From positions 1 to 48,676 of the forward strand of contig JAFPWD010000049.1 of assembly GCA_017395105.1 (NCBI GenBank): DNA of 48,676 bases, written 5' to 3'. The notes under the pieces are model-generated. The model was not told the DNA's origin. It saw only the letters and a list, made by a program, of their open reading frames with translations, and did no database searches. The translations under genes were made by a program, and so were the position numbers. Below, one piece after another: positions 15,782 through 23,805 of this stretch (the first letter of the stretch is position 1; each line of letters starts with the position of its first letter). Origin of the DNA: Clostridia bacterium. Its GTDB lineage: Bacteria > Bacillota > Clostridia > Christensenellales > CAG-138.

Positions 15782-15887
15782 AGTGAAGCAGCTCCTTTCG
15801 TAAACTGTTTTTGCGCGGTAAAAGCATCAGCTTCACCTATCGGCTTCATTCAATAAGGGACTGCCGCTTTGCTTTCGGCATTTGCAG

Positions 15888-16093
15888 CAGCGGGCGGTCG
15901 AGCGCAGCAAGGTCGAGATTGCCGAACACGTTGTTCACAACCAGCGCGGGCATGCCTGCGGAGATGATGAGCTTTATCATCAGCCCCTTGTGTTCTTTTT
16001 TATATAGCCGAGCTTACCGAAAAGAAAGCCCACGCCGACCATGAACATAACGATCAGCACGGCGGAGAGGGAATGGAGTGTGGGTTCAAGCAT
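15888..16093 (-). pseudogene. Truncated, frameshifted duplicate of the AEC transporter 5' end
   Basis: The DNA here is nearly identical to the first ~70 codons of the AEC gene (its 12515-12719 part). It begins at the same ATG and reads M-L-E-P-T-L-H-S-L-S-A-V-L-I-V-M-F, but a run of six T replaces the seven T of the intact gene (near 12625), shifting the frame after Y-I-K-K and ending at a stop two or three codons later. Sequence beyond residue ~70 is missing. The match stops abruptly at both ends. It is therefore a dead partial duplication and not a second transporter. Confidence 0.85.
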
Positions 16094-16138
16094 AGTCTTT
16101 TATGTTAGCAACAAGAAAAGCAGGACGAATTAAGCTCG

Positions 16139-16486
16139 TCATTTTCGACCACGCGCCTCCACTAAAATGTCGAATATATATCTCAGGAAATCATACTTTG
16201 CAGTTCCAAAAAGCTGATTAAGCTGATTAATAATCTTTGAAATAATTTTAAATATACCGCCAGAAGGGATTGAATCGCTGATGGAACTTCCATACATTCC
16301 TTTCAAATATGTAATGATAAAATGAATTTCATGGTAAGAGGCGGCATCGATTATCCTATAACATTTGTCAAAACGTTCTTTGGGATCATCGGTATTGTAG
16401 TAGGCTTCATACACATTTTTGTAAACAGGACTCTTCTGTGCAAGAATGTTTTTATCAGTTTTCTTATTATTAGTTGCTTTTTCCAT
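16139..16486 (-). CDS. AT-rich orphan protein of unknown function
   Basis: 115 residues starting at an ATG with AGGAGG 5 nt upstream (16492-16497); a longer frame to 16549 ignores that site. The sequence is basic at the start (E-K-A-T-N-N-K-K-T-D-K) and then mostly helical, with F-K-I-I-S-K-I-I-N-Q-L-N-Q-L-F. No family is recognised. The gene and its upstream region are visibly more AT-rich than everything around, which points to recent transfer. A perfect 16-bp inverted repeat (16519-16534 / 16603-16618) lies in its upstream region. Confidence 0.6.
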   Translation of the reverse strand: MEKATNNKKTDKNILAQKSPVYKNVYEAYYNTDDPKERFDKCYRIIDAASYHEIHFIITYLKGMYGSSISDSIPSGGIFKIISKIINQLNQLFGTAKYDFLRYIFDILVEARGRK

Positions 16487-16518
16487 TACAACCTCCTGGA
16501 ATTTATATGTAAAACAAA

Positions 16519-16618
16519 CTGCAAACTGTTGTATAGCAAATTCAATCAATTAGGATTGCTTTTTTTGTTTGAAAAGCATATCTAAAGCAAGATGAATAGC
16601 AAATACAACAGTTTGCAG
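16519..16618. repeat. 16-bp perfect inverted repeat framing a 68-bp AT-rich core
   Basis: Arms at 16519-16534 (CTGCAAACTGTTGTAT) and 16603-16618 (its exact reverse complement). The core includes a T-run (16559-16566). It lies between the DUF1015 stop and the orphan gene start, both on the minus strand, so it could end DUF1015 transcription, act as an operator pair, or be the ends of a tiny mobile element. Confidence 0.65.
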
Positions 16619-16630
16619 AAACACTATGGC

Positions 16631-17965
16631 TTACTTGCTGATCTTCCTGCACTCGAGGTAATACCTCTTCTCATGCGCTTCGCCCATCGAGAAGGTCTTT
16701 CTCGGGAGTGCGCCGTCGAACACAACGGTCTTGAACAGGTCGCCCTTCGCCATCGGCGGGAGCAGGAAGCCCATGTTCGAGGGCTTGGTGCCAAGCTCGT
16801 TCACAACATCCTCGCCGTGGATGTAGTCGATAACCGCGCCTTCGGTCTTTTTAAGAAGCACGTCGAGCGCGTTCTGGAGCGTGCCGACCTCGAGCTGAGC
16901 CGCGGGCTTTTCAACCACGATCATGCCGAGCTTGTTCTCCATGCAGAAGGGGATAGCATGAGTGCCCTTTTTAAGCTCCTTCATAGCGGAAGCCATGCAG
17001 TTGGGGCAATCGAAATACTGAACGGAAGCGTTGCCGTTCTGCTTTTCAAGCTCCGCCTCAAGCGCCTCGATGAAGGCGGGGGCGTTGATATTGAAGATAA
17101 CGCGATGGATTGGCTCGAACACGATGCCATCGTCGTGAACGTTCTCAAGCTCAACAAGCGCATACCTTGCGGGATGATCCGCGCGCTCCTCCTCGGGAAG
17201 GGTCGCCTTGAGCTTCTCCCAGTTCGCCTTCGCGGTCGCAAAGCTGTGGTTGCCGTCGCCCATGGCAAAGAGAAGGGGAGGCATCTTCTGACCGTACTTA
17301 TTCTCATCAACAAGACCGATGATGCCGTCGATAACGCCCTTGATCATGGCTTCATCGTTGATCAGCCAGCCCTCAACATGGCCGCCCGCCTGCATCAGCT
17401 CGAAATCATAGAGCTGCTCCGCCTTGTCGAGCTTCTCTGCAAGGGGCTCGATAACGGTCTTCTGCTCGTCGTCGATAAGCACGATGATATGGGGAAGCTC
17501 GACCGTGGCGGCCTCGCGGATGCGAAGGCGCGGGGGAATGCGCTCAACGATAGTGCCCTCGGTGGCGCGAATGAGCGTGGTGGAGCCCTTACTATAGTCG
17601 TAGCACTCAAGATCGAGCGCAACTACAAGACCGTTGCGGGTTTTGCCGTCCACGGTGCGGCGGGTGAAAACGAAGCCTTCGCCCCTGTTTTCGAGGATGC
17701 CGGTCTTAACATATTCATCCATGGTCTTGCGAATCTCCGCGATGCGCTCGGCCTCGCCGGGCTTTTCAAGGTAGATCTCGGGGAGCATAAGGCGCAGGGT
17801 GGAGGGAGCATCGCCAACGATCCTCTCGCACTCGTTCCAGTAATCGGGCTGGGAGGTGTACTGATCGCATGCAACGACCGCCCACTTGGTAAGGTCAACG
17901 CCCTTCTTGGGCATCATCAGCTCCGGCACCTTGATGCCGATATTGTTTTCAAACTTCTTGCTCAT
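16631..17965 (-). CDS. DUF1015 family protein
   Basis: 444 residues, the usual length of the DUF1015 (COG4198) family. Typical stretches are I-K-V-P-E-L-M-M-P (near the start), W-A-V-V-A-C-D-Q-Y-T-S-Q-P-D-Y-W, and the central A-M-G-D-G-N-H-S-F-A-T-A-K motif, probably the catalytic or nucleotide-binding region. The family is often encoded beside serine-biosynthesis genes and a role in serine metabolism has been proposed, but the function is not settled and no such neighbour is present here. The ATG at 17965 has GGAGG 5 nt upstream. Confidence 0.9.
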   Translation of the reverse strand: MSKKFENNIGIKVPELMMPKKGVDLTKWAVVACDQYTSQPDYWNECERIVGDAPSTLRLMLPEIYLEKPGEAERIAEIRKTMDEYVKTGILENRGEGFVFTRRTVDGKTRNGLVVALDLECYDYSKGSTTLIRATEGTIVERIPPRLRIREAATVELPHIIVLIDDEQKTVIEPLAEKLDKAEQLYDFELMQAGGHVEGWLINDEAMIKGVIDGIIGLVDENKYGQKMPPLLFAMGDGNHSFATAKANWEKLKATLPEEERADHPARYALVELENVHDDGIVFEPIHRVIFNINAPAFIEALEAELEKQNGNASVQYFDCPNCMASAMKELKKGTHAIPFCMENKLGMIVVEKPAAQLEVGTLQNALDVLLKKTEGAVIDYIHGEDVVNELGTKPSNMGFLLPPMAKGDLFKTVVFDGALPRKTFSMGEAHEKRYYLECRKISK

Positions 17966-18021
17966 TTTGGCCTCCGTAAGAATAATTAAGTATGCCTTGC
18001 CTTTCGGCAGTTCCAAATGCC

Positions 18022-18050
18022 ATTTTACAACATTTCTTTGCGAATGGCAA
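18022..18050 (-). promoter_or_regulatory. Sigma-A promoter of the DUF1015 gene
   Basis: On the minus strand TTGCCA (18045-18050), 17-nt spacer, TAAAAT (18022-18027). Confidence 0.7.
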
Positions 18051-18181
18051 CTTAAAAAGGGCGCGGGGATAAATATATACGGGCGGCGAACCGCTTTATT
18101 TCATTTTATCTCCAAAACCCCGCATCTCACCGCCGCTATCCTGCCTCTTGCTCCCAAACCGATGACTTTTTCGCCCGTTCG

Positions 18182-18190
18182 TGCTATACT
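18182..18190 (+). promoter_or_regulatory. Extended -10 promoter of the LytTR gene
   Basis: TGC + TATACT (18185-18190), 26 nt before the ATG. The -35 position (18162-18167) has only a partial match. Confidence 0.5.
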
Positions 18191-18216
18191 CATTTCGCCG
18201 GCTGAAAGGAGAGAAT

Positions 18217-18660
18217 ATGAAGGTTGAAATCAGGATAGACAGCAGCATTTCAAAGAGCGAGATAAATGCGGTTATCACCTGCCCCGAGGTCACCGAAGCG
18301 GTGCTCGAAGCGCAAAGGTTTTTATTGGGGCTCGGCGAGGGCGAAGCCGTGATAACGGGCATGGAGAACGGGCGAACCGTCATAATCGAGCGGCAGGAGC
18401 TTTTTGCGATAAAGAGCGAAAACGGCAGAACGCAGCTCGTTTGCAAAGAAAAGAGCTTTGAAAGCCCGAAACCGCTCAAGGATTTTGAAGGCCTGCGCGA
18501 TTTTATGAGAATTTCAAAATCGTGCATCGTCAATCTTAAAAAGCTGAAGCTCGTTGAGCCGCATTACAGCGGGCTTATGCTTCTGACACTTAAAAACGGC
18601 TCGAAAGAGTACATCTCAAGAAAATATCTGCCCGATTTAAAGAAATATCTCGGGCTGTGA
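18217..18660 (+). CDS. LytTR-domain DNA-binding regulator
   Basis: 147 residues with no receiver domain: an N-terminal alpha/beta segment (about 1-45) is followed by a LytTR DNA-binding domain (about 50-147) with the typical F-M-R-I-S-K-S-C-I-V-N-L and K-E-Y-I-S-R-K-Y-L-P-D-L-K stretches. Stand-alone LytTR regulators of this type are usually paired with a DUF3021 membrane protein, as here (12 nt downstream). The pair often controls a neighbouring ABC transporter. AAAGGAGAG precedes the ATG at 18217; a longer frame to 18181 lacks a site. Confidence 0.9.
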   Translation: MKVEIRIDSSISKSEINAVITCPEVTEAVLEAQRFLLGLGEGEAVITGMENGRTVIIERQELFAIKSENGRTQLVCKEKSFESPKPLKDFEGLRDFMRISKSCIVNLKKLKLVEPHYSGLMLLTLKNGSKEYISRKYLPDLKKYLGL

Positions 18661-18672
18661 AAGGGGAAAACT

Positions 18673-19095
18673 ATGAAAAAGCTTCTATCTGCCGCATGGG
18701 GCGGCATAAAAATCGCCTGCACGGTGTTCATCATCTCAAGCTTCTTCGTTGCGCTGTTTGCGGAGGAAGGGGTTTTTGCCTCCACAAGCGGAATGCTCCG
18801 CTTCTGCATCTCAACCTTTGCGATAGGTCTTGGGTTCGGCATACCGTCGCTCATCTATGAAACCGAGCTTTCCATGCCCGTCAAGGTGCTTATCCACATG
18901 GGTATCGGCTGCGCCGTGATGATCGCTGCCGCGATATTCAACGGCTGGGTGCGCGTTGAAAACGGCGGAATTTGGGCAGGCCTTGCCATCATCGCGGGGC
19001 AGATCGCAATAGCCTTTATTATCTGGTTCATTCAGTACAGAAAAGCAAAGAAGCTTGCAAGCGAAATGAACAGCAGGCTGAAAAGCGAAAAATAA
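18673..19095 (+). CDS. DUF3021 membrane protein
   Basis: 140 residues with four predicted membrane segments and a short basic tail (Y-R-K-A-K-K-L-A-S-E). It belongs to DUF3021, the usual partner of LytTR-only regulators; it may sense an envelope signal and hold or release the regulator (inference from constant pairing). Its ribosome-binding site AAAGGGG starts inside the LytTR stop region, so the two are one operon. It meets the ABC operon tail to tail. Confidence 0.85.
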   Translation: MKKLLSAAWGGIKIACTVFIISSFFVALFAEEGVFASTSGMLRFCISTFAIGLGFGIPSLIYETELSMPVKVLIHMGIGCAVMIAAAIFNGWVRVENGGIWAGLAIIAGQIAIAFIIWFIQYRKAKKLASEMNSRLKSEK

Positions 19096-19121
19096 AGGGG
19101 AAAACTCCGAATAAAGCATAT

Positions 19122-19158
19122 AAAAAACGGGTCGCCCGCAAAATCTGCGGGCGGCCCG
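19122..19158 (-). terminator. Terminator of the ECF sigma/ABC operon
   Basis: A 13-bp near-perfect GC-rich stem (CGGGTCGCCCGCA / TGCGGGCGGCCCG, one mismatch-type pair) with a 5-nt loop. On the minus strand it is followed by TTTTTT, so it serves the leftward operon; on the plus strand it could also stop LytTR-DUF3021. Confidence 0.85.
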
Positions 19159-19180
19159 AGCCGTATTTTGGCGCAAATGA

Positions 19181-20269
19181 TCAAATATCCTTCTGCATAA
19201 ACCGCATTTTCCCGAAGAACAGCGCGGCAAGCGCGATCGCGCCCCATAGCCCGAGCGTCCAAAGCTCGCTGCCCGCAAACGCGGTCGCGGGGTGATCCGC
19301 TATGAACCATTTTCCGCAGCTTTTAAGAAGCGCGGCGGGAGTCATGCGAATGGCGGTTGTAAAAATACCGGCGTTGTTTACAAATTTTATCACGGTATGC
19401 ACTCCGAAGAAGATCGCGGCGGTGCAGACCGTAACAAGATAGCTGCTTTTGCAAAAATACTGCGCCGCGCCCACGATCAAGCCCATTATGAGCGTCAGCA
19501 TCAGTGCAACGGCTAAACAGAGCATAAGCTCCTGCGCGATCGTGAGCGGGAAGAAGGTTATGAACAGCTCCCGTTCCATCACCGCAAACGCGCTTACGCT
19601 TGTGTTCCAAAGCCCCTCCATCGGAACGAGGGCGAGAAAGCCCGCAAGGCTTCCTGCAAGTATGATAAGCGAAAGCAGCATTCCGAAAAGCAGCCCCACG
19701 CCGAGCTTGACTCCCATGATCCTTCGCCCGACGGCGCTTGTAAAAACCAGAGCATCGGTATGATTTATGCGCTCGTAGTCCATCAGATAAAGCACCGAAA
19801 AGCAGGTGATCATAAGCATTCCGACGATGGCGAAGTTCAAAGTGGAATACAGCGTGCTGTGGACTGCGAACATCGCGCCGGGGTAGAACGGGCCGTCCGT
19901 TTCGCCGCTTGCCTTCATTTCGTCCACGCGCCTTTGAAGCCTTTCGTAATTGCCGCGAATGAACTTCTCATAGCCGCCGGTCGGCTTGAAGCCGAGGCTT
20001 TCCTTCTTCATCTCAAGCTGCTCAAGCATATCGAGCTCATCGTATGCGCTCCCAAATCGTTCGCGGTACTGTGCGTATTGCTCGAAAGCCCCGCCTTCGC
20101 TTGAACGCTCGAGAAGCACCTCGTGCATTTCGTGCAGATTCCGCTGAAAATCGTCATAGCCGACCGAGGTATGCGTTAAAGCAAGGTTCAGCGCGATGAA
20201 AAGCGCCGAAAGCACCCAAAGCAGAGGGAAGCGCAAAAGCTTTTTGAATTCGTAAATAAATATCTTCAT
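19181..20269 (-). CDS. ABC-2 type permease subunit
   Basis: 362 residues. One membrane segment near the N-terminus, an extracytoplasmic loop of about 100 residues (about 35-140), then five more segments: the topology of ABC-2 export permeases. The stretch L-M-D-Y-E-R-I-N-H-T-D-A-L-V-F-T-S-A-V-G-R-R is typical of this group. It is the last gene of the sigma-factor operon; its ATG overlaps the stop of the other permease (20266-20269). With the ATPase and the second permease it would form a heteromeric exporter or target-protection complex. Confidence 0.85.
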   Translation of the reverse strand: MKIFIYEFKKLLRFPLLWVLSALFIALNLALTHTSVGYDDFQRNLHEMHEVLLERSSEGGAFEQYAQYRERFGSAYDELDMLEQLEMKKESLGFKPTGGYEKFIRGNYERLQRRVDEMKASGETDGPFYPGAMFAVHSTLYSTLNFAIVGMLMITCFSVLYLMDYERINHTDALVFTSAVGRRIMGVKLGVGLLFGMLLSLIILAGSLAGFLALVPMEGLWNTSVSAFAVMERELFITFFPLTIAQELMLCLAVALMLTLIMGLIVGAAQYFCKSSYLVTVCTAAIFFGVHTVIKFVNNAGIFTTAIRMTPAALLKSCGKWFIADHPATAFAGSELWTLGLWGAIALAALFFGKMRFMQKDI

Positions 20270-21474
20270 AGTATGTCCCGCACCTTATCGCGTTTCAGCA
20301 TAATAAGCACCGCCGCTGAAATTGAGGCAAATATAAGCAGCGTTATGCAGAGCTTGATAACGGCAGCGGCGAGCGAAGGCGAGGAGAACAGATACAGCGG
20401 ATTTCGCACGAGCATATAAAAGCCGAAAACAAGTGCCGCCGCCACCGGCAGGGCGATGCCGAGCCCAACGATATGGCTATTTGCAAGCCTGCCGATGAAG
20501 TACGCCGAAAGCGAAGCGCAAACGGAGAAAAGTATCACCGCCAAAGCGTGGATAAGCAGATAGCTCCCGAAGCTGATATCCGTCCAAAATCTCCAGCGTT
20601 CAAAGGTGTTTACATCGCAGGTGATAAACCCGAGAGTGCCGCTGCGCCAAAGGAGAAGGACGTAAACGAGGTCAAGAAGCAGCCCTACTCCGAGCCCGAA
20701 AAGCGCGCAGGTTTTTGCCTGAACGGCGAATATCCCGCGCCCCGCCGCGCTTGCAAGCTGAAGCTCGCGCATTCCGCGAAGCCTCTCTTTGATAAGGCAG
20801 GGGAGGATCAAAACGAAGCAAAGTATCGCCGAAAGAATCATGAGCCGCATTAAGCCATCCCGAACGTTGCCCGCAGCCCCACGCGGGATAAGCGAAATGC
20901 TGCCGGTGCAGGTTTCCCGATACCTCTCCGCGACTGCCGCGTTTCTATACGGCGCATCGCTCGGAACATATCCTTCGCCATTTGCTTCATCATAATCCCT
21001 TTCGTAGGCAAGTGCGTGAAGATCGTCCTTGCGGCCGATAAGGTAATCCATTTCGTGCAAATAGTCGAACAGCGGAGATGTGATCTCATCGTCGTGATAA
21101 ATGCGATCCTTTTCCCTCTGCATCTCAACCGCCTCTTCGCTCGTTGTTGGAGTAAAAACGACGGGCGGCGTATGGATAAAGGTTTCATGATCCACTATCC
21201 CGTTCTTGCGAAGGATCTCGCTGCTTCGTATCCGCTCGTTTATCCGCTCGAGAACGGCTTCGCGCTTAGCTAAAAACGCATCCCATTCATCACTCGAAAG
21301 CTCGCGACCGAATTCGGCGCGAAGCTCTTCATATAACCGTGTCTGACGAACGGTCCATCTCTGCGAGAAAGGGAAGCTTAGGAAAAGGAAGGTATAAGCG
21401 ATGGAAAATGCCGCAAGTATCAGCACAATAAGCGGATTAAAAAGCTTTTTCAGTTCCTTAAACAGCAGGCGCAT
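20266..21474 (-). CDS. ABC-2 type permease subunit
   Basis: 402 residues. Start M-R-L-L-F-K-E-L-K-K-L-F at 21474; the frame continues upstream inside the ATPase gene but that part is a shadow. One N-terminal membrane segment, a large loop of about 170 residues rich in charged residues, and five later segments with the same A-S-A-A-G-R-G-I-F-A-V-Q-A-K cytosolic loop as the sister permease. The ATG lies 1 nt after the ATPase stop, so translation is coupled. The pair with different loops suggests two non-identical halves of one transporter. Confidence 0.85.
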   Translation of the reverse strand: MRLLFKELKKLFNPLIVLILAAFSIAYTFLFLSFPFSQRWTVRQTRLYEELRAEFGRELSSDEWDAFLAKREAVLERINERIRSSEILRKNGIVDHETFIHTPPVVFTPTTSEEAVEMQREKDRIYHDDEITSPLFDYLHEMDYLIGRKDDLHALAYERDYDEANGEGYVPSDAPYRNAAVAERYRETCTGSISLIPRGAAGNVRDGLMRLMILSAILCFVLILPCLIKERLRGMRELQLASAAGRGIFAVQAKTCALFGLGVGLLLDLVYVLLLWRSGTLGFITCDVNTFERWRFWTDISFGSYLLIHALAVILFSVCASLSAYFIGRLANSHIVGLGIALPVAAALVFGFYMLVRNPLYLFSSPSLAAAVIKLCITLLIFASISAAVLIMLKRDKVRDIL

Positions 21475-21475
21475 A

Positions 21476-22348
21476 TCAGCTCCATTTCGCGTGATCGTCC
21501 GCATCCCTGTACGCAACGAGGAAAAAATCCTCAAGATCGGGCGTGCAGAGCGTGCCCTCCGCCTTTTCCTCGGAATAGAAGCGCACGCTCGCCCCGCCGC
21601 GCTCCTGCCTTGAGGAAAGCAGGAAGCCGCCGCCGATATCCATGCGCTCCCCGTTCGGGATAAAGGTTTCGTAAATCCTGCCCTCAAGCTCGGCGCCGAT
21701 GGCATCCACCGTGTCGTTTCTGTAGATGCGCTTATCCTTCAGCAGGATAACGCGGTTTGCGATGGACTCTATATCCGAAACGATATGCGTGGAAAGGATA
21801 ACGATGCGATCCCTTGAAAGCTCCGAGATGATGTTGCGAAAGCGCACGCGCTCCTTGGGGTCGAGCCCGGCTGTCGGCTCGTCAAGTATCAGTATCTTCG
21901 GATCGTTCAGCAGCGCCTGCGCTATTCCAACGCGCTGGAGCATACCGCCGGAGAATTTTCGCATCTTGGTGTTTGCGCTCTCGCTAAGTCCAACAAGCTC
22001 GATAAGCTTATGTATGCGCTCCTTAAGCCCGGCCTTGGGAACGCCCTTGAGCGCGGCAAGATAGTCGAGGTACTGCACGGGAGTATTATTCTTGTAAAAG
22101 CCGAATTTTTGCGGCAGATACCCGATAAGCGAGCGGTACTCCGCGCCCATCCTGCGTATCTCCGCGCCGTTATAGAGTATTTCGCCCTCGCTCGGCGCAA
22201 GCAGCGTGGTTATCATCTTTATAAGCGTGGTCTTGCCCGCGCCGTTCGGCGCAAGAAGGGCGTAGGTGCCGTTTTCAAAATCAAGCGAGATATGCTCGAT
22301 AGCCTTGAATTTGCCGTAGAATTTGGTAACGTCAGAAACCGTAAGCAT
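21476..22348 (-). CDS. ABC transporter ATP-binding protein
   Basis: 290 residues with all ABC motifs: Walker A A-P-N-G-A-G-K-T-T (near residue 36), Q-loop L-P-Q-K-F-G, signature F-S-G-G-M-L-Q-R, Walker B I-L-I-L-D-E-P-T-A-G-L-D and the H-loop S-T-H-I. A C-terminal segment of about 80 residues (G-R-I-Y-E-T-F-I-P onward) follows, as in antibiotic/lantibiotic-type exporters. The ATG at 22348 overlaps the end of the upstream membrane-protein gene by 17 nt. It powers the two downstream permeases. Confidence 0.92.
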   Translation of the reverse strand: MLTVSDVTKFYGKFKAIEHISLDFENGTYALLAPNGAGKTTLIKMITTLLAPSEGEILYNGAEIRRMGAEYRSLIGYLPQKFGFYKNNTPVQYLDYLAALKGVPKAGLKERIHKLIELVGLSESANTKMRKFSGGMLQRVGIAQALLNDPKILILDEPTAGLDPKERVRFRNIISELSRDRIVILSTHIVSDIESIANRVILLKDKRIYRNDTVDAIGAELEGRIYETFIPNGERMDIGGGFLLSSRQERGGASVRFYSEEKAEGTLCTPDLEDFFLVAYRDADDHAKWS

Positions 22349-23024
22349 TTTGTTTTTCCACCTTTCCAATGTATGCGATAAATGCCGAAAGACTGATAGC
22401 CGCCGCGAGAAAATGCACCGCAAGCGGTATCGCCCTGATGATAAGCTCATACAGCGGCGCACCGTGCCTTATAAGCACGATGCAGCCGATTGTCCAAACC
22501 GCGCTCATCACCGCCGAGGGAACGAGCGAGCCTGTTTTTTCGTAGCTCACGAGGCTGAAAAGCGCAAGAAGAAGCGAAGCCGTAATTCCCGCCGCGCCAA
22601 TGCTCCAAACCGCATCGAGCTTCCCGAAAAATGCGGCGAGCAGCAAAAGATTTGCGGGAACTGCGGCAAGGCTCGCGTAAAACATTCGCAGGCTCACGAG
22701 ATAGCCGAAGGCATATTTCATCGTTCCCTTAAGCTCGATCACTTCGCTCTGCTCCTCCGAGAGCAGCGAAAGAAAGAAGAACGAAAAATAGGTCAGCGGA
22801 AATACCGCAAGCGCAAGAAAACCGCTTTGAGTGCGCTCAAGGCCGGATACCGAGCATATCACCACCAAAAGCAGGTACACAAGCATGCTTATCGCCGCCG
22901 TCAGCCAAGAATTATGAAAGATGACACGAAGGGGCGGGCGCTTCACCTTTTTTTGAAACGCGCTGTCGATAATGCTTTTCTTCTGCCGCGCTATCTCGGC
23001 CTCGCTTGGAAATTCGATTTTCAT
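22332..23024 (-). CDS. Membrane protein, candidate anti-sigma factor
   Basis: 230 residues: a cytosolic N-terminus of about 45 residues (K-I-E-F-P-S-E-A-E-I-A-R-Q-K-K), then six membrane segments. I recognise no family. Its position directly after the ECF sigma gene, with an ATGA overlap (23021-23024), is where anti-sigma factors are normally encoded, and the cytosolic N-terminus could hold the sigma factor; no zinc H-x-x-x-C-x-x-C anti-sigma motif is present. It could instead be a third permease-type subunit. Confidence 0.6.
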   Translation of the reverse strand: MKIEFPSEAEIARQKKSIIDSAFQKKVKRPPLRVIFHNSWLTAAISMLVYLLLVVICSVSGLERTQSGFLALAVFPLTYFSFFFLSLLSEEQSEVIELKGTMKYAFGYLVSLRMFYASLAAVPANLLLLAAFFGKLDAVWSIGAAGITASLLLALFSLVSYEKTGSLVPSAVMSAVWTIGCIVLIRHGAPLYELIIRAIPLAVHFLAAAISLSAFIAYIGKVEKQNAYGF

Positions 23025-23572
23025 TCCGCAAGCTCCTTTCTGATTCTCTTTATCATCGCGTAATAGCGTGTCTTTACCGTGCCTTCCGAAAGCCCAAGCT
23101 CCGAGGCGATCTCGGCGAATGTAAGCTCCTCAAAGCATTTCTTTTGAAATATGCGCACCAATGAAAGCTCATGCTCCGAAACGAGCCGCATTATTCTTTG
23201 CACTTCCTCGCGCTTTTCAAGCCTCTCCGTTATGTCGCCGTCGCCATCGAATGCGGGCTTGACCGAAAGCGATTCAAGCGGCCGTTCGTAAAGCCCCGCG
23301 CGATAAGCCTTGCTGCGGTAATGATCCGTCACCTTGTTTCCCGCGATGCGGTAGAGCCAGGTGCGAAAGCCCGCCTTTTTCTCGTCATAGCCACGTATCC
23401 CGCGAAAGGCCGCCGTGAAGGTCTCCTGCGTAAGATCGAGCGCAAGCTCGCGCTCGCCGCATTGGCGGTAGATATAGGCGTATATCTCGCGGTAATAGCG
23501 GTCGAAAAGCTCGTCCGCCGCCCGCCTGCTGCCGAGCTTCATGCGGCGTGTCAGCCGCGCATCGCTCATCAT
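23021..23572 (-). CDS. ECF-type RNA polymerase sigma factor
   Basis: 183 residues with sigma-70 region 2 (A-D-E-L-F-D-R-Y-Y-R-E-I-Y-A-Y-I-Y-R-Q through D-L-T-Q-E-T-F and F-R-T-W-L-Y-R-I-A-G-N-K) and region 4 (L-T-F-A-E-I-A-S-E-L-G-L-S-E-G-T-V-K-T-R-Y-Y-A). No regions 1 or 3, hence the ECF class. The ATG at 23572 is preferred over a GTG at 23581 because GGGAGG (23582-23587) fits it. The operon sigma-membrane protein-ATPase-permease-permease recalls sigY-yxlCDEFG of Bacillus subtilis in layout. A promoter like those read by ECF factors lies upstream. Confidence 0.92.
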   Translation of the reverse strand: MMSDARLTRRMKLGSRRAADELFDRYYREIYAYIYRQCGERELALDLTQETFTAAFRGIRGYDEKKAGFRTWLYRIAGNKVTDHYRSKAYRAGLYERPLESLSVKPAFDGDGDITERLEKREEVQRIMRLVSEHELSLVRIFQKKCFEELTFAEIASELGLSEGTVKTRYYAMIKRIRKELAE

Positions 23573-23602
23573 GCGCTTCACCTCCCCGTGGATGCATTGG
23601 TA

Positions 23603-23629
23603 TATACGAAGCCTCGGTGGAAATAGTTT
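23603..23629 (-). promoter_or_regulatory. Putative ECF-type (self-recognised) promoter
   Basis: On the minus strand CAAAAC (AAAC at 23626-23629), 17-nt spacer, CGTATA (23603-23608). This resembles the AAC / CGTA form of sigma-W-like ECF promoters and not the sigma-A form, so the sigma factor may drive its own operon. Confidence 0.55.
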
Positions 23630-23727
23630 TGGTTTGCTCCGTATATTTTGAAAAATAATAGCATAAATAGCCCCGATATGTCCATGCTTGACGAATCGAA
23701 GGCGCTTTTACCGTTTTGTGCCGACCG

Positions 23728-23762
23728 AAAAAAAGCAAAGAGGGAGGCGCGCCGCGCCTCCC
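23728..23762 (-). terminator. Terminator of the phage fibre/lysis cassette
   Basis: GGGAGGCGCG / CGCGCCTCCC palindrome (23742-23762), followed on the minus strand by a short gap and TTTTTTT (23728-23734). It closes the phage-derived unit before the ECF operon. Confidence 0.75.
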
Positions 23763-23805
23763 GAAAAATGAAGAACGATATTTGAAATGATCTTTGATTT
23801 TCCCG

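Noticed and set aside
16592-17989. Plus-strand open frame opposite DUF1015
   Set aside because: Shadow of the minus-strand gene, which has the family motifs, ribosome-binding site and promoter.
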